Of a DNA stretch of 64,000 nt, positions 52,343-61,368 are shown one piece after another; the first letter of the stretch is position 1, and the number at the start of each line of letters is the position of its first letter. Source of the DNA: Sphingomonas koreensis. Its GTDB lineage: Bacteria > Pseudomonadota > Alphaproteobacteria > Sphingomonadales > Sphingomonadaceae. The stretch is from NCBI RefSeq assembly GCF_002797435.1, contig NZ_PGEN01000001.1, forward strand, positions 2,788,501 through 2,852,500. Reading direction: 5' to 3'. A program made the position numbers and the translations under genes. Below the pieces are notes generated by a model, which searched no databases, was not told where the DNA came from, and saw nothing but the letters and a program-made list of their open reading frames with translations.

Positions 52343-54343
52343 GTGTCCGAGATGTTCCGAATTACGCTGCCCGACGGTTCCGTCCGCGAGGTAGCGCCGG
52401 GGACTACCCCCGCGGACATCGCCGCCGCGATCGGTCCGGGACTGGCCAAGGCGGCGATCGCCGCGCGCGTCGACGGCGAGCTGCGCGACATCGGCCGCCC
52501 GCTGGAGGGCGATTCTGCCCTCGCATTGGTCACCGCGCGCGACGAGGCGGACGCGCTCGAACTCGCGCGCCACGATTTCGCGCACGTCCTCGCCGAGGCG
52601 GTGCAGGCGCTGTTCCCGGGCACGCAGATCACCTTCGGTCCCGCGACCGACGACGGCTTTTATTACGACGTGATGGCCCCGGCCTCGCGCGATCCCTTCT
52701 CGATGGACGATCTGCCCGCGATCGAGGAGAAGATGCGCGAGATCATCCGCGCCGACAAACCGCTCCGCCGCGAGGTCTGGAGCCGTCAGGCGCTGATCGA
52801 CCGCTGGACCGCCGAGGGTGAGAGCTTCAAGGCCGAATGGGCGAAGGAGCTTCCCGAGGGCGAGGAGCTGACCGTCTATTGGTCGGGCGACGACTGGCTC
52901 GACATGTGCCGCGGCCCGCACCTCGCCTCGACCGGCAAGCTCGATCCGCAGGCGTTCAAGCTGATGCGCGTCGCGGGCGCCTATTGGCGCGGCGACCAGA
53001 AGAATGCGCAGCTGACGCGCATCTACGGCACCGGCTGGCTCAACAAGAAGCAGCTCGACGCGCACCTCCACAAGCTCGAGGAAGCGGCCAAGCGCGACCA
53101 CCGCAAGCTGGGTGCGGAGATGGACCTGTTCCACCTCCAGCAGGAGGCGCATGGCAGCGTCTTCTGGCATCCCAAGGGCTATATGATCTGGCGCGAGCTG
53201 GAGGCCTATATGCGCCGCGCGATCGACGGCGCCGGCTATCGCGAGGTCAAGACGCCGCAGGTGATGGACGCGCGCCAGTGGGAGCAGTCCGGGCATTGGG
53301 GCAAGTATCGCGAGAACATGTTCGTCATTCCCGACGAGGTGCCCAACGTCGATGATGACGGCCCGATCGTCTCGAACGATGCCGACTGGATGGCGCTGAA
53401 GCCGATGAACTGCCCGGCGCACGTCCTGATCTTCCGTCAGGGGATCAAGTCGTACCGCGATCTGCCGCTGCGCTTCTACGAGAATGGCTGCTGCCACCGC
53501 AACGAGCCGCACGGCGCGCTTCACGGCCTGATGCGCGTGCGCCAGTTCACCCAGGACGACGCGCACATCTTCTGCCGCGAGGATCAGATCGTCGACGAGG
53601 TGAAGGCGTTCTGCGCGCTCGCCGACCGCGTCTACAAGGATTTCGGCTTCACCTATTCGATCAAGCTCGCGCTGCGCCCCGAAAAGCGCTTCGGGACCGA
53701 GGAGATGTGGGACAAGGCCGAGAACGAGCTGCGCGACGCCGTCGCCGCGGCGGGCCTCAACACGCCCGACTATGGCTGGGAAGAACTGCCGGGCGAGGGC
53801 GCCTTCTATGCCCCCAAGCTCGAATGGCACCTCACCGACGCGATCGGGCGGACGTGGCAGGTCGGCACGATCCAGTCGGATCGCGTGCTGCCCGACCGAC
53901 TCGACGCCTCGTACATCGGCGAGGATGGCGAGCGGCATCGCCCGGTGATGCTCCACCGCGCGATCTTCGGAAGCTATGAGCGCTTCATCGGCATCCTGAT
54001 CGAGCACTTCGCCGGCCGCCTGCCCGCCTGGCTCGCGCCGACCCAGGCGGTGGTCGCAACGATCGTCTCCGACGCCGATGATTATGCGAAGGACGCGGTC
54101 GCCCGGCTCAAGGCCGCCGGCATCCGTGCGGAGAGCGACCTGCGCAACGAGAAGATCAACTACAAGGTGCGCGAGCACTCGCTGGCGAAGGTCCCGCATC
54201 TGCTGGTGGTCGGCAAGCGCGAGGCCGAGGAAGGCACCGTCGCGATCCGTACCCTCGGCGTCGAAGGCCAGCGCGTGATCCCGCTCGCCGAGGCGATTTC
54301 CTGGCTCAAGGGCGAAGCCACGCCGCCCGATCTTCAGGGATGA
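52343..54343 (+). CDS. thrS: Threonyl-tRNA synthetase
   Basis: The 666-residue class II synthetase begins with a TGS domain ([16 protein letters not shown]), then the editing SAD domain with [13 protein letters not shown]. The catalytic core has zinc ligands Cys in MNCPAH and two His. An anticodon-binding domain follows ([14 protein letters not shown]). GTG 52343 is used; ATG 52352 three codons in is an alternative. It is not followed by infC as in E. coli: three unrelated genes intervene. The GNAT gene overlaps the stop by 4 nt. Confidence 0.97.
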   Translation: MSEMFRITLPDGSVREVAPGTTPADIAAAIGPGLAKAAIAARVDGELRDIGRPLEGDSALALVTARDEADALELARHDFAHVLAEAVQALFPGTQITFGPATDDGFYYDVMAPASRDPFSMDDLPAIEEKMREIIRADKPLRREVWSRQALIDRWTAEGESFKAEWAKELPEGEELTVYWSGDDWLDMCRGPHLASTGKLDPQAFKLMRVAGAYWRGDQKNAQLTRIYGTGWLNKKQLDAHLHKLEEAAKRDHRKLGAEMDLFHLQQEAHGSVFWHPKGYMIWRELEAYMRRAIDGAGYREVKTPQVMDARQWEQSGHWGKYRENMFVIPDEVPNVDDDGPIVSNDADWMALKPMNCPAHVLIFRQGIKSYRDLPLRFYENGCCHRNEPHGALHGLMRVRQFTQDDAHIFCREDQIVDEVKAFCALADRVYKDFGFTYSIKLALRPEKRFGTEEMWDKAENELRDAVAAAGLNTPDYGWEELPGEGAFYAPKLEWHLTDAIGRTWQVGTIQSDRVLPDRLDASYIGEDGERHRPVMLHRAIFGSYERFIGILIEHFAGRLPAWLAPTQAVVATIVSDADDYAKDAVARLKAAGIRAESDLRNEKINYKVREHSLAKVPHLLVVGKREAEEGTVAIRTLGVEGQRVIPLAEAISWLKGEATPPDLQG

Positions 54344-54783
54344 TCCGCGCCGGAACCGCTGCGGACGTGCCGCGTGCGCTGGAGATCTGGCGCGCCGCGG
54401 TCGATGCGACGCACGGCTTTCTCAGCGCCGAAGACCGGATCGAGATCGATCGCGTGGTGGCGGAGCAGTTCCTGCCCAATGCGCCGCTGTGGCTCGCGGT
54501 CGACGACGCGGACCGTCCGCAGGGCTTTCTCGTCATGGATTGCGAGATGATCGACGCGCTGTTCGTCGATCCGGCGGTGCATGGCCTCGGGATCGGGACG
54601 GCGCTGGTCGATCACGCGCTCGCGCTCGCGCCCAATGCGCTGGTCGATGCCAGCGAACAGGCGAGCAACGCCGCGCCCTTCTACGAAGCGCGCGGTTTTG
54701 TCCGCACCGGCCGCTCCGAAACCGATCCGCAGGGCCGGCCCTATCCGGTGATCCATTTCCGCCATCCCGGCCGCGCGGGATGA
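54340..54783 (+). CDS. GNAT family N-acetyltransferase
   Basis: The 147-residue enzyme has the GNAT fold: an N-terminal [19 protein letters not shown], the acceptor strand region around LWLAVDD, and the acetyl-CoA pyrophosphate loop [15 protein letters not shown] (Q/RxxGxG/A-like). [16 protein letters not shown] is typical of the C-terminal substrate part. It overlaps thrS at the start (ATGA) and the AraC gene at the end (ATGA), so it is co-translated with both. Acceptor molecule unknown. Confidence 0.88.
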   Translation: MIRAGTAADVPRALEIWRAAVDATHGFLSAEDRIEIDRVVAEQFLPNAPLWLAVDDADRPQGFLVMDCEMIDALFVDPAVHGLGIGTALVDHALALAPNALVDASEQASNAAPFYEARGFVRTGRSETDPQGRPYPVIHFRHPGRAG

Positions 54784-55433
54784 AGCGCTGGACGCGCCAC
54801 GCTCCCGGCGAGGCGCTGGCGCGGCACCGGCATGATTCGGGCTATGTCGCGGTCGTGCTCGACGGCGGCTATCTCGAAGCGGGCGAGGGCGGGCGTATCC
54901 GCGCCGAAGCGGGGATGGCGCTGGTCCATCACGGCTGGTCGGCGCATCAGGACGGATTCGGGGCTGCGGGTGCGCGGGTCCTCAACCTGCCGCTTCCTGC
55001 CGGTCTTGCCGAGGGCCCGGTGCGGCTCGCCGATGCCGACGCCATCGTCCGGCTGGCCGCACGCGATCCCCATGCCGCCGCCGAACTGGTTCGTGAGACC
55101 GCGATGCCCGCAGCCTCTGGGCCGGGCGACTGGCCGGACCTCCTCGCCGCTACGCTCGCCCGCGATCCGGCGCTGTCGATCACGGCCTGGGCCGATCGTG
55201 CCGGCCTCGATCCCGCTTCGGTCAGCCGCGGCTTCGCGCGTGCCTATGGCGTCAGCCCCAAGCGCTTCCGGCTCGAACTGCGCACCCGCAGCGCCGTGCG
55301 TGCGCTGGCCGGCTGGCACGGGACGCTGGCCGCGCTCGCTGCGGATCATGGCTTCGCCGATCAGGCGCATTTCGCCCGCGCCGCGCTGGCGCTGACCGGA
55401 TTCACGCCGTCGCAACTCAAGGCGGCGGGTTAG
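54780..55433 (+). CDS. AraC family transcriptional regulator
   Basis: The 217-residue protein has a short cupin-like N-terminal region (ARHRHDSGYVAVVLDGGYLE, ALVHHGWSAHQDGF) and a C-terminal AraC double helix-turn-helix (ITAWADRAGLDPASVSRGFARAYGVSPKRFRLELR, then LAALAADHGFADQAHFARA). The effector is unknown. It overlaps the GNAT stop by 4 nt. The exported metalloprotein gene begins 50 nt downstream and may be a target, as a single-gene neighbour. Confidence 0.88.
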   Translation: MKRWTRHAPGEALARHRHDSGYVAVVLDGGYLEAGEGGRIRAEAGMALVHHGWSAHQDGFGAAGARVLNLPLPAGLAEGPVRLADADAIVRLAARDPHAAAELVRETAMPAASGPGDWPDLLAATLARDPALSITAWADRAGLDPASVSRGFARAYGVSPKRFRLELRTRSAVRALAGWHGTLAALAADHGFADQAHFARAALALTGFTPSQLKAAG

Positions 55434-55483
55434 GCAAAGTCCGTTCAAGCCGGGGTCTGGTGCCTTAGTCTAATAGCACAGTC

Positions 55484-56629
55484 ATGGACCGCCGCCTCTT
55501 CCTCACCGCCACGCTGGGTTCGCTCGCCGCCGCCCGCGCCATCCTTCCCGCCGCTGCGCGGGCCGAGCCACCCGTTACCCGATGGAAGGTCGGGTCGTCG
55601 GAAGGGCATGACGCATTCGCCTTTCTCGGCCCGCTTTCGGGCGAGCCACTCTACCAGACCTACTATGCCGCCGATGCCGCCGCCTTCGCGCCCAAGCTGC
55701 CCGAAGCGATTCGCGCCGATATCCCGAAGCTGTGGAAGGAGGCGGGCAAGGACTACGGTCTGCTCGGCCCCAATCTCTCCACCACTTTGTCGGGCGCCGA
55801 TCTCTCCACCCTCGATGCGGTGATCGCCAATTTCGACGATCTGGAGGGCCGCGTGCGCCCCGCCTATCAGGCCAGCCCCTATTGGGACGCCAAGGACTGG
55901 GCCTGGCTCACCGCCAACGCGCCAAGGCTGCGCGCTGTATTCGCGGCGATGCGCGACGTGGGCTTTTCCGCCTTTCGTGCCGAACGTGCGGCGGGGATCG
56001 AGGCGCGCGCCGCCGAAATCGCCCGCGCGCTGGCGAATTACGATGTGATCAAATGGCAGCGCAAGCTAACCGGCCGCGCCTTCGAGCCGGAAATCTCGAT
56101 CGTGCTGCTGCAATTCTCCAAGCCGCACGGGATCAAGGCGCAGGGCCAGACCTTCCTCCAGTCCGCCGATTATGACGTCGCGCTCACCGTTCGAATCGCC
56201 GCGCACGAGATGCTGCACCCGCCCATCCCGATGGAGGGCGCCGCGGCCAGGGCGGCGATGGCGCTGCTCGAAAAGGATGCAGTGATGATGCGCATTGTCC
56301 GCGAGCATGATCCGCGCTGGGGCTACACCACGCTCAAAGGCTATCTGAACGAGGATTTGTGCCAGGCGCTCGATCAGCTGATCAGCGAGGCGTTGGGCGT
56401 CGCGCGCAACCCCGCCGACCGCTGGCGCAAGGCAGATGACGGGATGCATGTCCTCGCCGCCGGGCTCTACGCGCTGCTGCGCGCCGACACCTGGATCGAG
56501 AGCGGCGGCAATATCGAGCAATGGCTGGCAAAGGCCGTTGCGGAGGGCCGGCTCGCGCCGCGACTCCTCCACCCGGCTGCTGCGCGAGTCCTTGAGCGGC
56601 CTGTCGACCGGCTCTGGCCGCTGGGTTAG
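55484..56629 (+). CDS. Tat-exported protein with HExxH motif, family unknown
   Basis: The 381-residue protein starts MDRRLFLTATLGSLAAARA, a twin-arginine signal (RRLFL) with cleavage near residue 27. The mature part is helical. It holds AAHEMLHPP, an HExxH zinc-metallopeptidase motif, around residues 242-246, and a candidate third Glu ligand in GYLNEDLCQALDQ about 55 residues on. No named peptidase family was recognised. The Tat route would fit folding or metal loading in the cytoplasm. It lies between the AraC regulator and infC; it may be an uncharacterised metalloprotease. Confidence 0.72.
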   Translation: MDRRLFLTATLGSLAAARAILPAAARAEPPVTRWKVGSSEGHDAFAFLGPLSGEPLYQTYYAADAAAFAPKLPEAIRADIPKLWKEAGKDYGLLGPNLSTTLSGADLSTLDAVIANFDDLEGRVRPAYQASPYWDAKDWAWLTANAPRLRAVFAAMRDVGFSAFRAERAAGIEARAAEIARALANYDVIKWQRKLTGRAFEPEISIVLLQFSKPHGIKAQGQTFLQSADYDVALTVRIAAHEMLHPPIPMEGAAARAAMALLEKDAVMMRIVREHDPRWGYTTLKGYLNEDLCQALDQLISEALGVARNPADRWRKADDGMHVLAAGLYALLRADTWIESGGNIEQWLAKAVAEGRLAPRLLHPAAARVLERPVDRLWPLG

Positions 56630-56712
56630 TCGCGGCAGCGGCCCGGCGTCACAAATTCGGGCGTTCAGCTTGCCCCGACCGGCCGCAGGGCCCATATCTG
56701 CGTAGCGTTCGC

Positions 56713-56768
56713 GCCACAGCCTGTGGCTTTTTCGCCTGAAGGCGCGCGGCAGGGCTACCCTGTCGCGC
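56713..56768 (+). terminator. Terminator-like hairpin plus second hairpin in the infC leader
   Basis: GCCAC/GTGGC with a 5-nt AGCCT loop is followed by TTTTT (56713-56732), an intrinsic-terminator shape. A second hairpin pairs GCGCGGCAGGG with CCCTGTCGCGC around a CTA loop (56744-56768; 11 bp including one G-U). They may simply end the upstream transcript, or the second may belong to an infC leader. Confidence 0.55.
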
Positions 56769-56816
56769 TGTGGCGCGCTATCTTATCGGTCTATAACTGT
56801 AACAGGAGCTGTTCCT

Positions 56817-57362
56817 ATACGTCCTCCCATGTCCCGGCGCGGGTTCGCGCCCCCGGTGCCCACCGGCCCGCGCTTCAATGAATTCATCCAGTCGCCCAAG
56901 GTTCGCGTGATCGACCATGAGGGTGAGAATCTGGGCGTGATGTACACGCGTGAAGCGATGGAACAGGCGCAGGAGCTCGGCCTCGACCTGGTCGAAGTGT
57001 CGCCCAACGCCGATCCGCCCGTCGCCAAGTTCCTCGATGTCGGCAAGTACAAGTACGAGGCGCAGAAAAAGGCGAACCTCGCCCGCAAGTCGCAGAAGAC
57101 GCAGGAGATCAAGGAGATCAAGATGCGTCCGAACATCGACGACCATGACTATGAGACCAAGATGAAGGCGGTCCACAAGTTCATCGGTGAGGGCGACAAG
57201 GTGAAGATCACCCTGCGCTTCCGCGGTCGCGAGCTGTCGCACGGCCAGCTCGGCATGGCGCTGCTCAAGCGCGTGCAGGACGATTGCGCCGAAGACGCGA
57301 AGGTCGAGTCCTATCCGCGTATGGAAGGCCGTCAGATGCTGATGGTGCTTTCGCCCAAGTGA
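56817..57362 (+). CDS. infC: Translation initiation factor IF-3, apparent ATA start
   Basis: The 181-residue frame covers both IF-3 domains: [25 protein letters not shown] in the N-domain, the [22 protein letters not shown] linker, and [19 protein letters not shown] with [10 protein letters not shown] in the C-domain. The first ATG is at 56829, but AGGAG at 56804-56808 is 20 nt before it and only 8 nt before ATA 56817 (IRPPMSRRG). E. coli infC uses a rare AUU start, through which IF-3 represses its own mRNA; an ATA start here would fit the same control. The adjacent ribosomal genes rpmI-rplT are absent. Confidence 0.93.
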   Translation: MRPPMSRRGFAPPVPTGPRFNEFIQSPKVRVIDHEGENLGVMYTREAMEQAQELGLDLVEVSPNADPPVAKFLDVGKYKYEAQKKANLARKSQKTQEIKEIKMRPNIDDHDYETKMKAVHKFIGEGDKVKITLRFRGRELSHGQLGMALLKRVQDDCAEDAKVESYPRMEGRQMLMVLSPK

Positions 57363-57370
57363 CCCGATTT

Positions 57371-57394
57371 GCGGCTGCGCCTAGTCGCAGCCGC
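57371..57394. terminator. Hairpin between convergent infC and a small membrane-protein gene
   Basis: GCGGCTGCG and CGCAGCCGC form a 9-bp stem around CCTAGT. It starts 9 nt after the infC stop and includes the stop and last codons of the opposite-strand gene. No T-run follows. Confidence 0.6.
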
Positions 57395-57557
57395 CGCCTC
57401 CTCCATCCGAACCCCCGTCCGGCGAATCGCCGTTGGTTCCGGTGCCGCCGTCGCCGCTCGGCTTCGCGGCCTTGGCCCGTGCGGCATTGACCGCGATGAA
57501 GACGGTGACCAGGCTGATCGCGACCGCCAGCAGCGCGAAGATCAGGGCCTTGTTCAT
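57381..57557 (-). CDS. Small single-span membrane protein
   Basis: The 58-residue product has one N-terminal membrane helix (MNKALIFALLAVAISLVTVFIA), then a Lys/Ala stretch and a Gly/Asp/Ser-rich tail ending GGGGGCD. The start overlaps the stop of the upstream VOC gene by 4 nt (ATGA), which supports translation. No family was recognised. The terminal Cys preceded by glycines is odd and could be modified or cross-linked. Confidence 0.6.
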   Translation of the reverse strand: MNKALIFALLAVAISLVTVFIAVNAARAKAAKPSGDGGTGTNGDSPDGGSDGGGGGCD

Positions 57558-57937
57558 TGTGCCGGCGGCTCCCACAGCTCGATCGCATTGCCCTCGGGAT
57601 CGTGGATTCGCGCGAACCTGCCGGTTTCCGGCGTATCCCACTCGTCCTTGGTGATGATCGCGATTCCAGCGGCGTTGAGCTGCTCCAGCATCCCTTCGAG
57701 GTCGCTGACGCGCAGGTTGATCAGGAACTGCTTGTCGGCGGCGAAATAGTCGGTGTCGGCCTTGAACGGCGCGAACACCGTCGGCCCGCCCTGGGTCTGC
57801 CAGAACCAGTCTTCGGGATCGCCCTCGCCTTCAGCATTGCACCCCATGCCGATATTCAGATGCTCGCGATACCATGCGACCAGCGCATCCGGGTCCTTTG
57901 CGCGAAAGAAGAACCCGCCGATACCGAGTACGCCCAT
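57554..57937 (-). CDS. VOC family protein
   Basis: The 127-residue glyoxalase-fold protein starts GIGGFFFRAKDPDALVAWYREHLNI, the first beta-alpha-beta module. The second module is INLRVSDLEGMLEQL, with ARIHDPEGNAIELWEPP supplying the conserved Glu. AGGAG precedes ATG 57937 by eight bases. The role is unknown; the WFWQTQGG and FAADKQ segments resemble small-molecule-binding members. It overlaps the small membrane-protein gene downstream. Confidence 0.87.
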   Translation of the reverse strand: MGVLGIGGFFFRAKDPDALVAWYREHLNIGMGCNAEGEGDPEDWFWQTQGGPTVFAPFKADTDYFAADKQFLINLRVSDLEGMLEQLNAAGIAIITKDEWDTPETGRFARIHDPEGNAIELWEPPAQ

Positions 57938-58004
57938 CGATCCATCTCCTTGCCGGTGGCGCGATCCTAGGACGCAAAGTCGGGTTCGGCTAGGCGGGTG
58001 CGGT

Positions 58005-58045
58005 TCCCTCCGTCATTCTGGCACAAGGCCGGGATGACGGAGGGA
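58005..58045. repeat. Inverted repeat of the dispersed family, likely terminator
   Basis: TCCCTCCGTCAT and ATGACGGAGGGA form a perfect 12-bp stem around a partly paired CACAAGG-type loop. It carries the GTCAT/ATGAC ends of the BIME-like family. It lies downstream of the minus-strand gene at 58095 and could end its transcript. Confidence 0.7.
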
Positions 58046-58094
58046 AGGAAGTGGGCTTCGATTGCCTCTTCAGGCTGCCTGTAACTGCCCAGCG

Positions 58095-58466
58095 TCAGCG
58101 CTGGCGCATCTCGATCACCCGCCACTCGCCGTCGATCCGGCATGCGGTGCCATCGATCGCGCCTTGCGCGAACGGGCGGCAGTTGCGCCCCGCCTTGTCG
58201 GTGAAGTCCTTGCCAACAGTCGGACCATATTCGCCACCAGCGGCCGATGGGTCGTTCAATACCTGCTGGAGCCGTCCGCTCGCCATCAGCCTGCCGCCAT
58301 GGAAGGCGACCGGCGAGCCCGGCTCGGCCCAGATGCTCAGCGTGATGAAGACGCCGAACCCCATGACCGCCAGTGCTGCCGTCCACCTGACCCAACGCTT
58401 GCGAAGGCCGCGCAGCCATCCCGAACGGGCAGGGGTTTCGGCTGTATCGAGACTCTGGGTCTGCAT
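58095..58466 (-). CDS. Membrane-anchored protein with anti-sigma-like C-terminal pattern
   Basis: The 123-residue protein has a short basic cytoplasmic segment, one membrane helix (WTAALAVMGFGVFITLSIWA) and a periplasmic domain. The end (GRNCRPFAQGAIDGTACRIDGEWRV, containing CR...CR and a final GEW) resembles the C-terminal region of some anti-sigma factors in alphaproteobacteria. It has no zinc-type anti-sigma domain and no sigma-factor gene beside it, so the name is only a similarity. Two Cys could form a disulfide. Function unassigned. Confidence 0.65.
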   Translation of the reverse strand: MQTQSLDTAETPARSGWLRGLRKRWVRWTAALAVMGFGVFITLSIWAEPGSPVAFHGGRLMASGRLQQVLNDPSAAGGEYGPTVGKDFTDKAGRNCRPFAQGAIDGTACRIDGEWRVIEMRQR

Positions 58467-58533
58467 GGTGGAAATTCCGGAAGTAAGTGTGTTGCCGGAC
58501 TAACTCACTTGTGGCGGAATTGCAACGGCGTGC

Positions 58534-61275
58534 TCACGCGGCTGTCGCGAACTCTCCCAACCCGGTGGCGGCATCCAGCATTCGCCGCTCGAGCGACTTG
58601 AGCCGCAGTACCGCGCTGATCTTGTCGCCGGTCAGATCGGTGACATAGAAAGTGTCGACTGCGCGCTCGCCATAGGTGGCGACGTGCGCGCTGTGGATCG
58701 TCACCTTCGACTGGAACAGCGCATAGGCAAGGTGGTGGAGCAGCGCCGGCCGGTCGCGCGCGTTGACCTCGATCACCGTGAACCGGTTCGACGCCTTGTT
58801 GTCGATCAGCACCGCCGGCTCGATCGCGAAGGCGTCGGCGCGCGGACGGGGCAGGGGCTTGGCCGCGAGCCGCTCGGTGAGCTTGGCGCGGTTGGCCAGC
58901 GCCTCCGCGATACCGGTCTCGATCCGGCCGAGCTGGCCGGGGTCGTCGAACGGCCGGCCGAGCGGGTCCTGCACCAGGAAATTGTCGATCGCCATGCCGT
59001 CGCGCGTGGTGTGGATGCGCGCGTCGATGATGTTGCCGCCCGCAGCGTGGATCGCGCCGGCGATGCGGTAGAACAGGCCGGCATGGTCCGCTGCATAGAC
59101 GGTCACCAGCGTCGCCCCGCGATCGGGATAGACCGTCGCCTCGACCGAGAGCTGTGCGTCGCCCGCGCGCTCGATGAAGCGGGCGTTGCGCTCGATCACA
59201 TCCTCGGGCTCGGCGACCCAATAGGCGTCGGGCAGCCGCCGGATCAGCGCGCTCATGTCGCGGCCGATCGCCGCCGACAGCTCGGCCTGCTTCGCCGCGA
59301 TCCGCTCCCCGCGGCCCTTCTGCTTGTGGCCCAGCCGCAGCACCTCCTCGGCGCTGTCGAAGAGGTTGGTGAGCAGCTGGCGTTTCCACCCGTTCCAAAC
59401 GCCCGGGCCGACCGCGCGGATATCGACGATGGTGAGGACCAGCAGCATCATCAGCCGCTGCGGCGACTGCACCACCTCGGCGAAATCGAGGATCGTCTTG
59501 AAGTCCGAAAGGTCGCGCTTGAACGCGGTGGCGGACATGAGCAGGTGCCAGCGGACGAGCCAGGCCACCGTCTCCGTCTCGGCCGGGGTCAGGCCGAATC
59601 GCGGGCCCAGCCGCTGGGCGACTTCGGCACCGAGGATGCTATGGTCGCCGCCGCGCCCCTTGGCGATGTCGTGGAGCAGCACCGAGACGTAGAGCGCGCG
59701 CCGCGAGGCGATCTGGTCGAGGATGCCGCTGGCGAGCGGATGGTCCTCCTTCAGGTCGCCCTTCTCGATCTGGCTGAGCAGCCCGATCGCACGGATCGAA
59801 TGCTCGTCCACCGTATAATGGTGGTACATGTCGAACTGCATCTGCGCGACGACGCGGCCGAAGTCGGGTACGAAACGGCCGAACACCCCCGCCTCGTTCA
59901 TCCAGCGCAGCACCGTCTCGGGATCGCGCGGGGACGTCAGCACGTCCATGAACAGCGCGTTGGCGCGGGGATCGTTGCGTTTCTCGTCGATCAGCTTGGC
60001 GTCGCGCGCGGCGGCACGCATCGTCAGCGGATGCACTTCCAGCCCGTGCAGGTCGGCAAGCTGGAACACCTCGAGCAGCCGCACGGGGTCCTCGGCGAAG
60101 AACGTATCGCGCGGCAGTGCCAGCCGCCCGCGATCGAGCACGAAGCCCTTGAGCTTCGCGGGCGAGCGGCGGATGCGCGGCAGCCCGAAACGGCTCCCGC
60201 GCGCGGCGAACTTCTCGTCGAGATGGGCGAGGAAGACGCCGGTCAGGTCGCCGACCATCTTCGCCTGCAGGAAGTAGAAGTGCATGAAGCGCTCGACCTT
60301 CGACTTGCCCGGCCGGTCGGCGTAGCGCATGCGCTCGGCGATCTCGCGCTGGAAATCGAAGGTCAGGCGATCCTCGGCGCGCCCCGCGAGATTGTGCAGG
60401 TGACAGCGCACCGCCCACAGGAAATTCTCCGCGCGGCGGAACTGGCGATATTCCAGCTTGGTCAAAAGGCCGGCGCCCACAAGCTCGGCCGGCTCGACCA
60501 CGCCATGCGCGTACTTCCCGATCCAGAACAACGTGTGCAGGTCGCGCAGTCCGCCCTTGCCCTCCTTGACGTTGGGCTCGACGACATAGCGGCTGTCGCC
60601 CATCTTGCGGTGGCGCTCGTTCCGCTCGTCCAGCTTCTGCGCGATGAAGGCGCGGGCGCTGTCCTTCTGCACCTCGGTTTTGAAGCGCGCCGACGCCTCG
60701 TCATACAGCGCGGTGTCGCCCCAGACATATCGTCCCTCGAGCAGCGCGGTGCGGATCGTCACGTCCGCCTTGGCCTCGCGCACCATCTCGTCGAGCGAGC
60801 GCGAGCTGTGCCCGACCTTCAGCCCCATGTCCCACAGCGAGTAGAGGATCGATTCGATCACCTGCTCGCTCCAGCTGGTCTGCTTCCACGGGGTGATGAA
60901 GGCGATGTCGACGTCGCTGAACGGCGCCATCTCGCCGCGGCCATAGCCGCCGACCGCGACCAGCGCCATGCGCTCGGCGGCGCTCGGGTTGCTGTTGGGA
61001 TAGAGCCGCGCGAGGGTGAAGTCCCACAGCACGCGGAGCAGCTGGTCCATCAGGAACGCGCCGCTCGCCGCGCTCTCATGCCCGCGTGCGGGATGCTCTT
61101 CCAGCCGCCGGGCGATCTCGCCACGCCCGGCCTCCAGCGCCGCCTTGAGCCGGAGCGCCGCCGCCTGGCGCAGCCGCATCGTATCGGGCGCAGTGATCGC
61201 CGCCAGCTCGTCCGCCAGCGCCCGCCGGTCGACGATCGCGCGGCGGTGCGGAACGGAGTCGAAACGCGCGGACAT
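58534..61275 (-). CDS. glnD: [Protein-PII] uridylyltransferase / uridylyl-removing enzyme
   Basis: The 913-residue bifunctional nitrogen sensor modifies PII. The nucleotidyltransferase domain has VAVGGYGRGEMAPFSDVDIAF. A linker helix region, then the HD domain with LLHDIAKGRGGDHS for UMP removal, and two C-terminal ACT domains (DHAGLFYRIAGAIH and ARDRPALLHHLAYAL) that sense glutamine. ATG 61275 (MSARFDSV) is chosen; the frame extends 19 codons upstream without conservation. No glnB or ntr genes are adjacent. grpE lies upstream on the same strand. Confidence 0.96.
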   Translation of the reverse strand: MSARFDSVPHRRAIVDRRALADELAAITAPDTMRLRQAAALRLKAALEAGRGEIARRLEEHPARGHESAASGAFLMDQLLRVLWDFTLARLYPNSNPSAAERMALVAVGGYGRGEMAPFSDVDIAFITPWKQTSWSEQVIESILYSLWDMGLKVGHSSRSLDEMVREAKADVTIRTALLEGRYVWGDTALYDEASARFKTEVQKDSARAFIAQKLDERNERHRKMGDSRYVVEPNVKEGKGGLRDLHTLFWIGKYAHGVVEPAELVGAGLLTKLEYRQFRRAENFLWAVRCHLHNLAGRAEDRLTFDFQREIAERMRYADRPGKSKVERFMHFYFLQAKMVGDLTGVFLAHLDEKFAARGSRFGLPRIRRSPAKLKGFVLDRGRLALPRDTFFAEDPVRLLEVFQLADLHGLEVHPLTMRAAARDAKLIDEKRNDPRANALFMDVLTSPRDPETVLRWMNEAGVFGRFVPDFGRVVAQMQFDMYHHYTVDEHSIRAIGLLSQIEKGDLKEDHPLASGILDQIASRRALYVSVLLHDIAKGRGGDHSILGAEVAQRLGPRFGLTPAETETVAWLVRWHLLMSATAFKRDLSDFKTILDFAEVVQSPQRLMMLLVLTIVDIRAVGPGVWNGWKRQLLTNLFDSAEEVLRLGHKQKGRGERIAAKQAELSAAIGRDMSALIRRLPDAYWVAEPEDVIERNARFIERAGDAQLSVEATVYPDRGATLVTVYAADHAGLFYRIAGAIHAAGGNIIDARIHTTRDGMAIDNFLVQDPLGRPFDDPGQLGRIETGIAEALANRAKLTERLAAKPLPRPRADAFAIEPAVLIDNKASNRFTVIEVNARDRPALLHHLAYALFQSKVTIHSAHVATYGERAVDTFYVTDLTGDKISAVLRLKSLERRMLDAATGLGEFATAA

Positions 61276-61326
61276 GGAAGGGAGATAGGGGAAGCGGCGG
61301 CGGGGCGCTACATACGATAACGATAT

Positions 61327-61355
61327 CGTCACCCCGGCCCTGTGCCGGGGTGACG
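61327..61355. repeat. Perfect inverted repeat, likely terminator after grpE
   Basis: CGTCACCCCGGC and GCCGGGGTGACG form a 12-bp stem around a 5-nt CCTGT loop. It belongs to the GTCACCCC family and lies 13 nt beyond the grpE stop on the minus strand. Confidence 0.75.
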
Positions 61356-61368
61356 GATTCCGGTGGGG

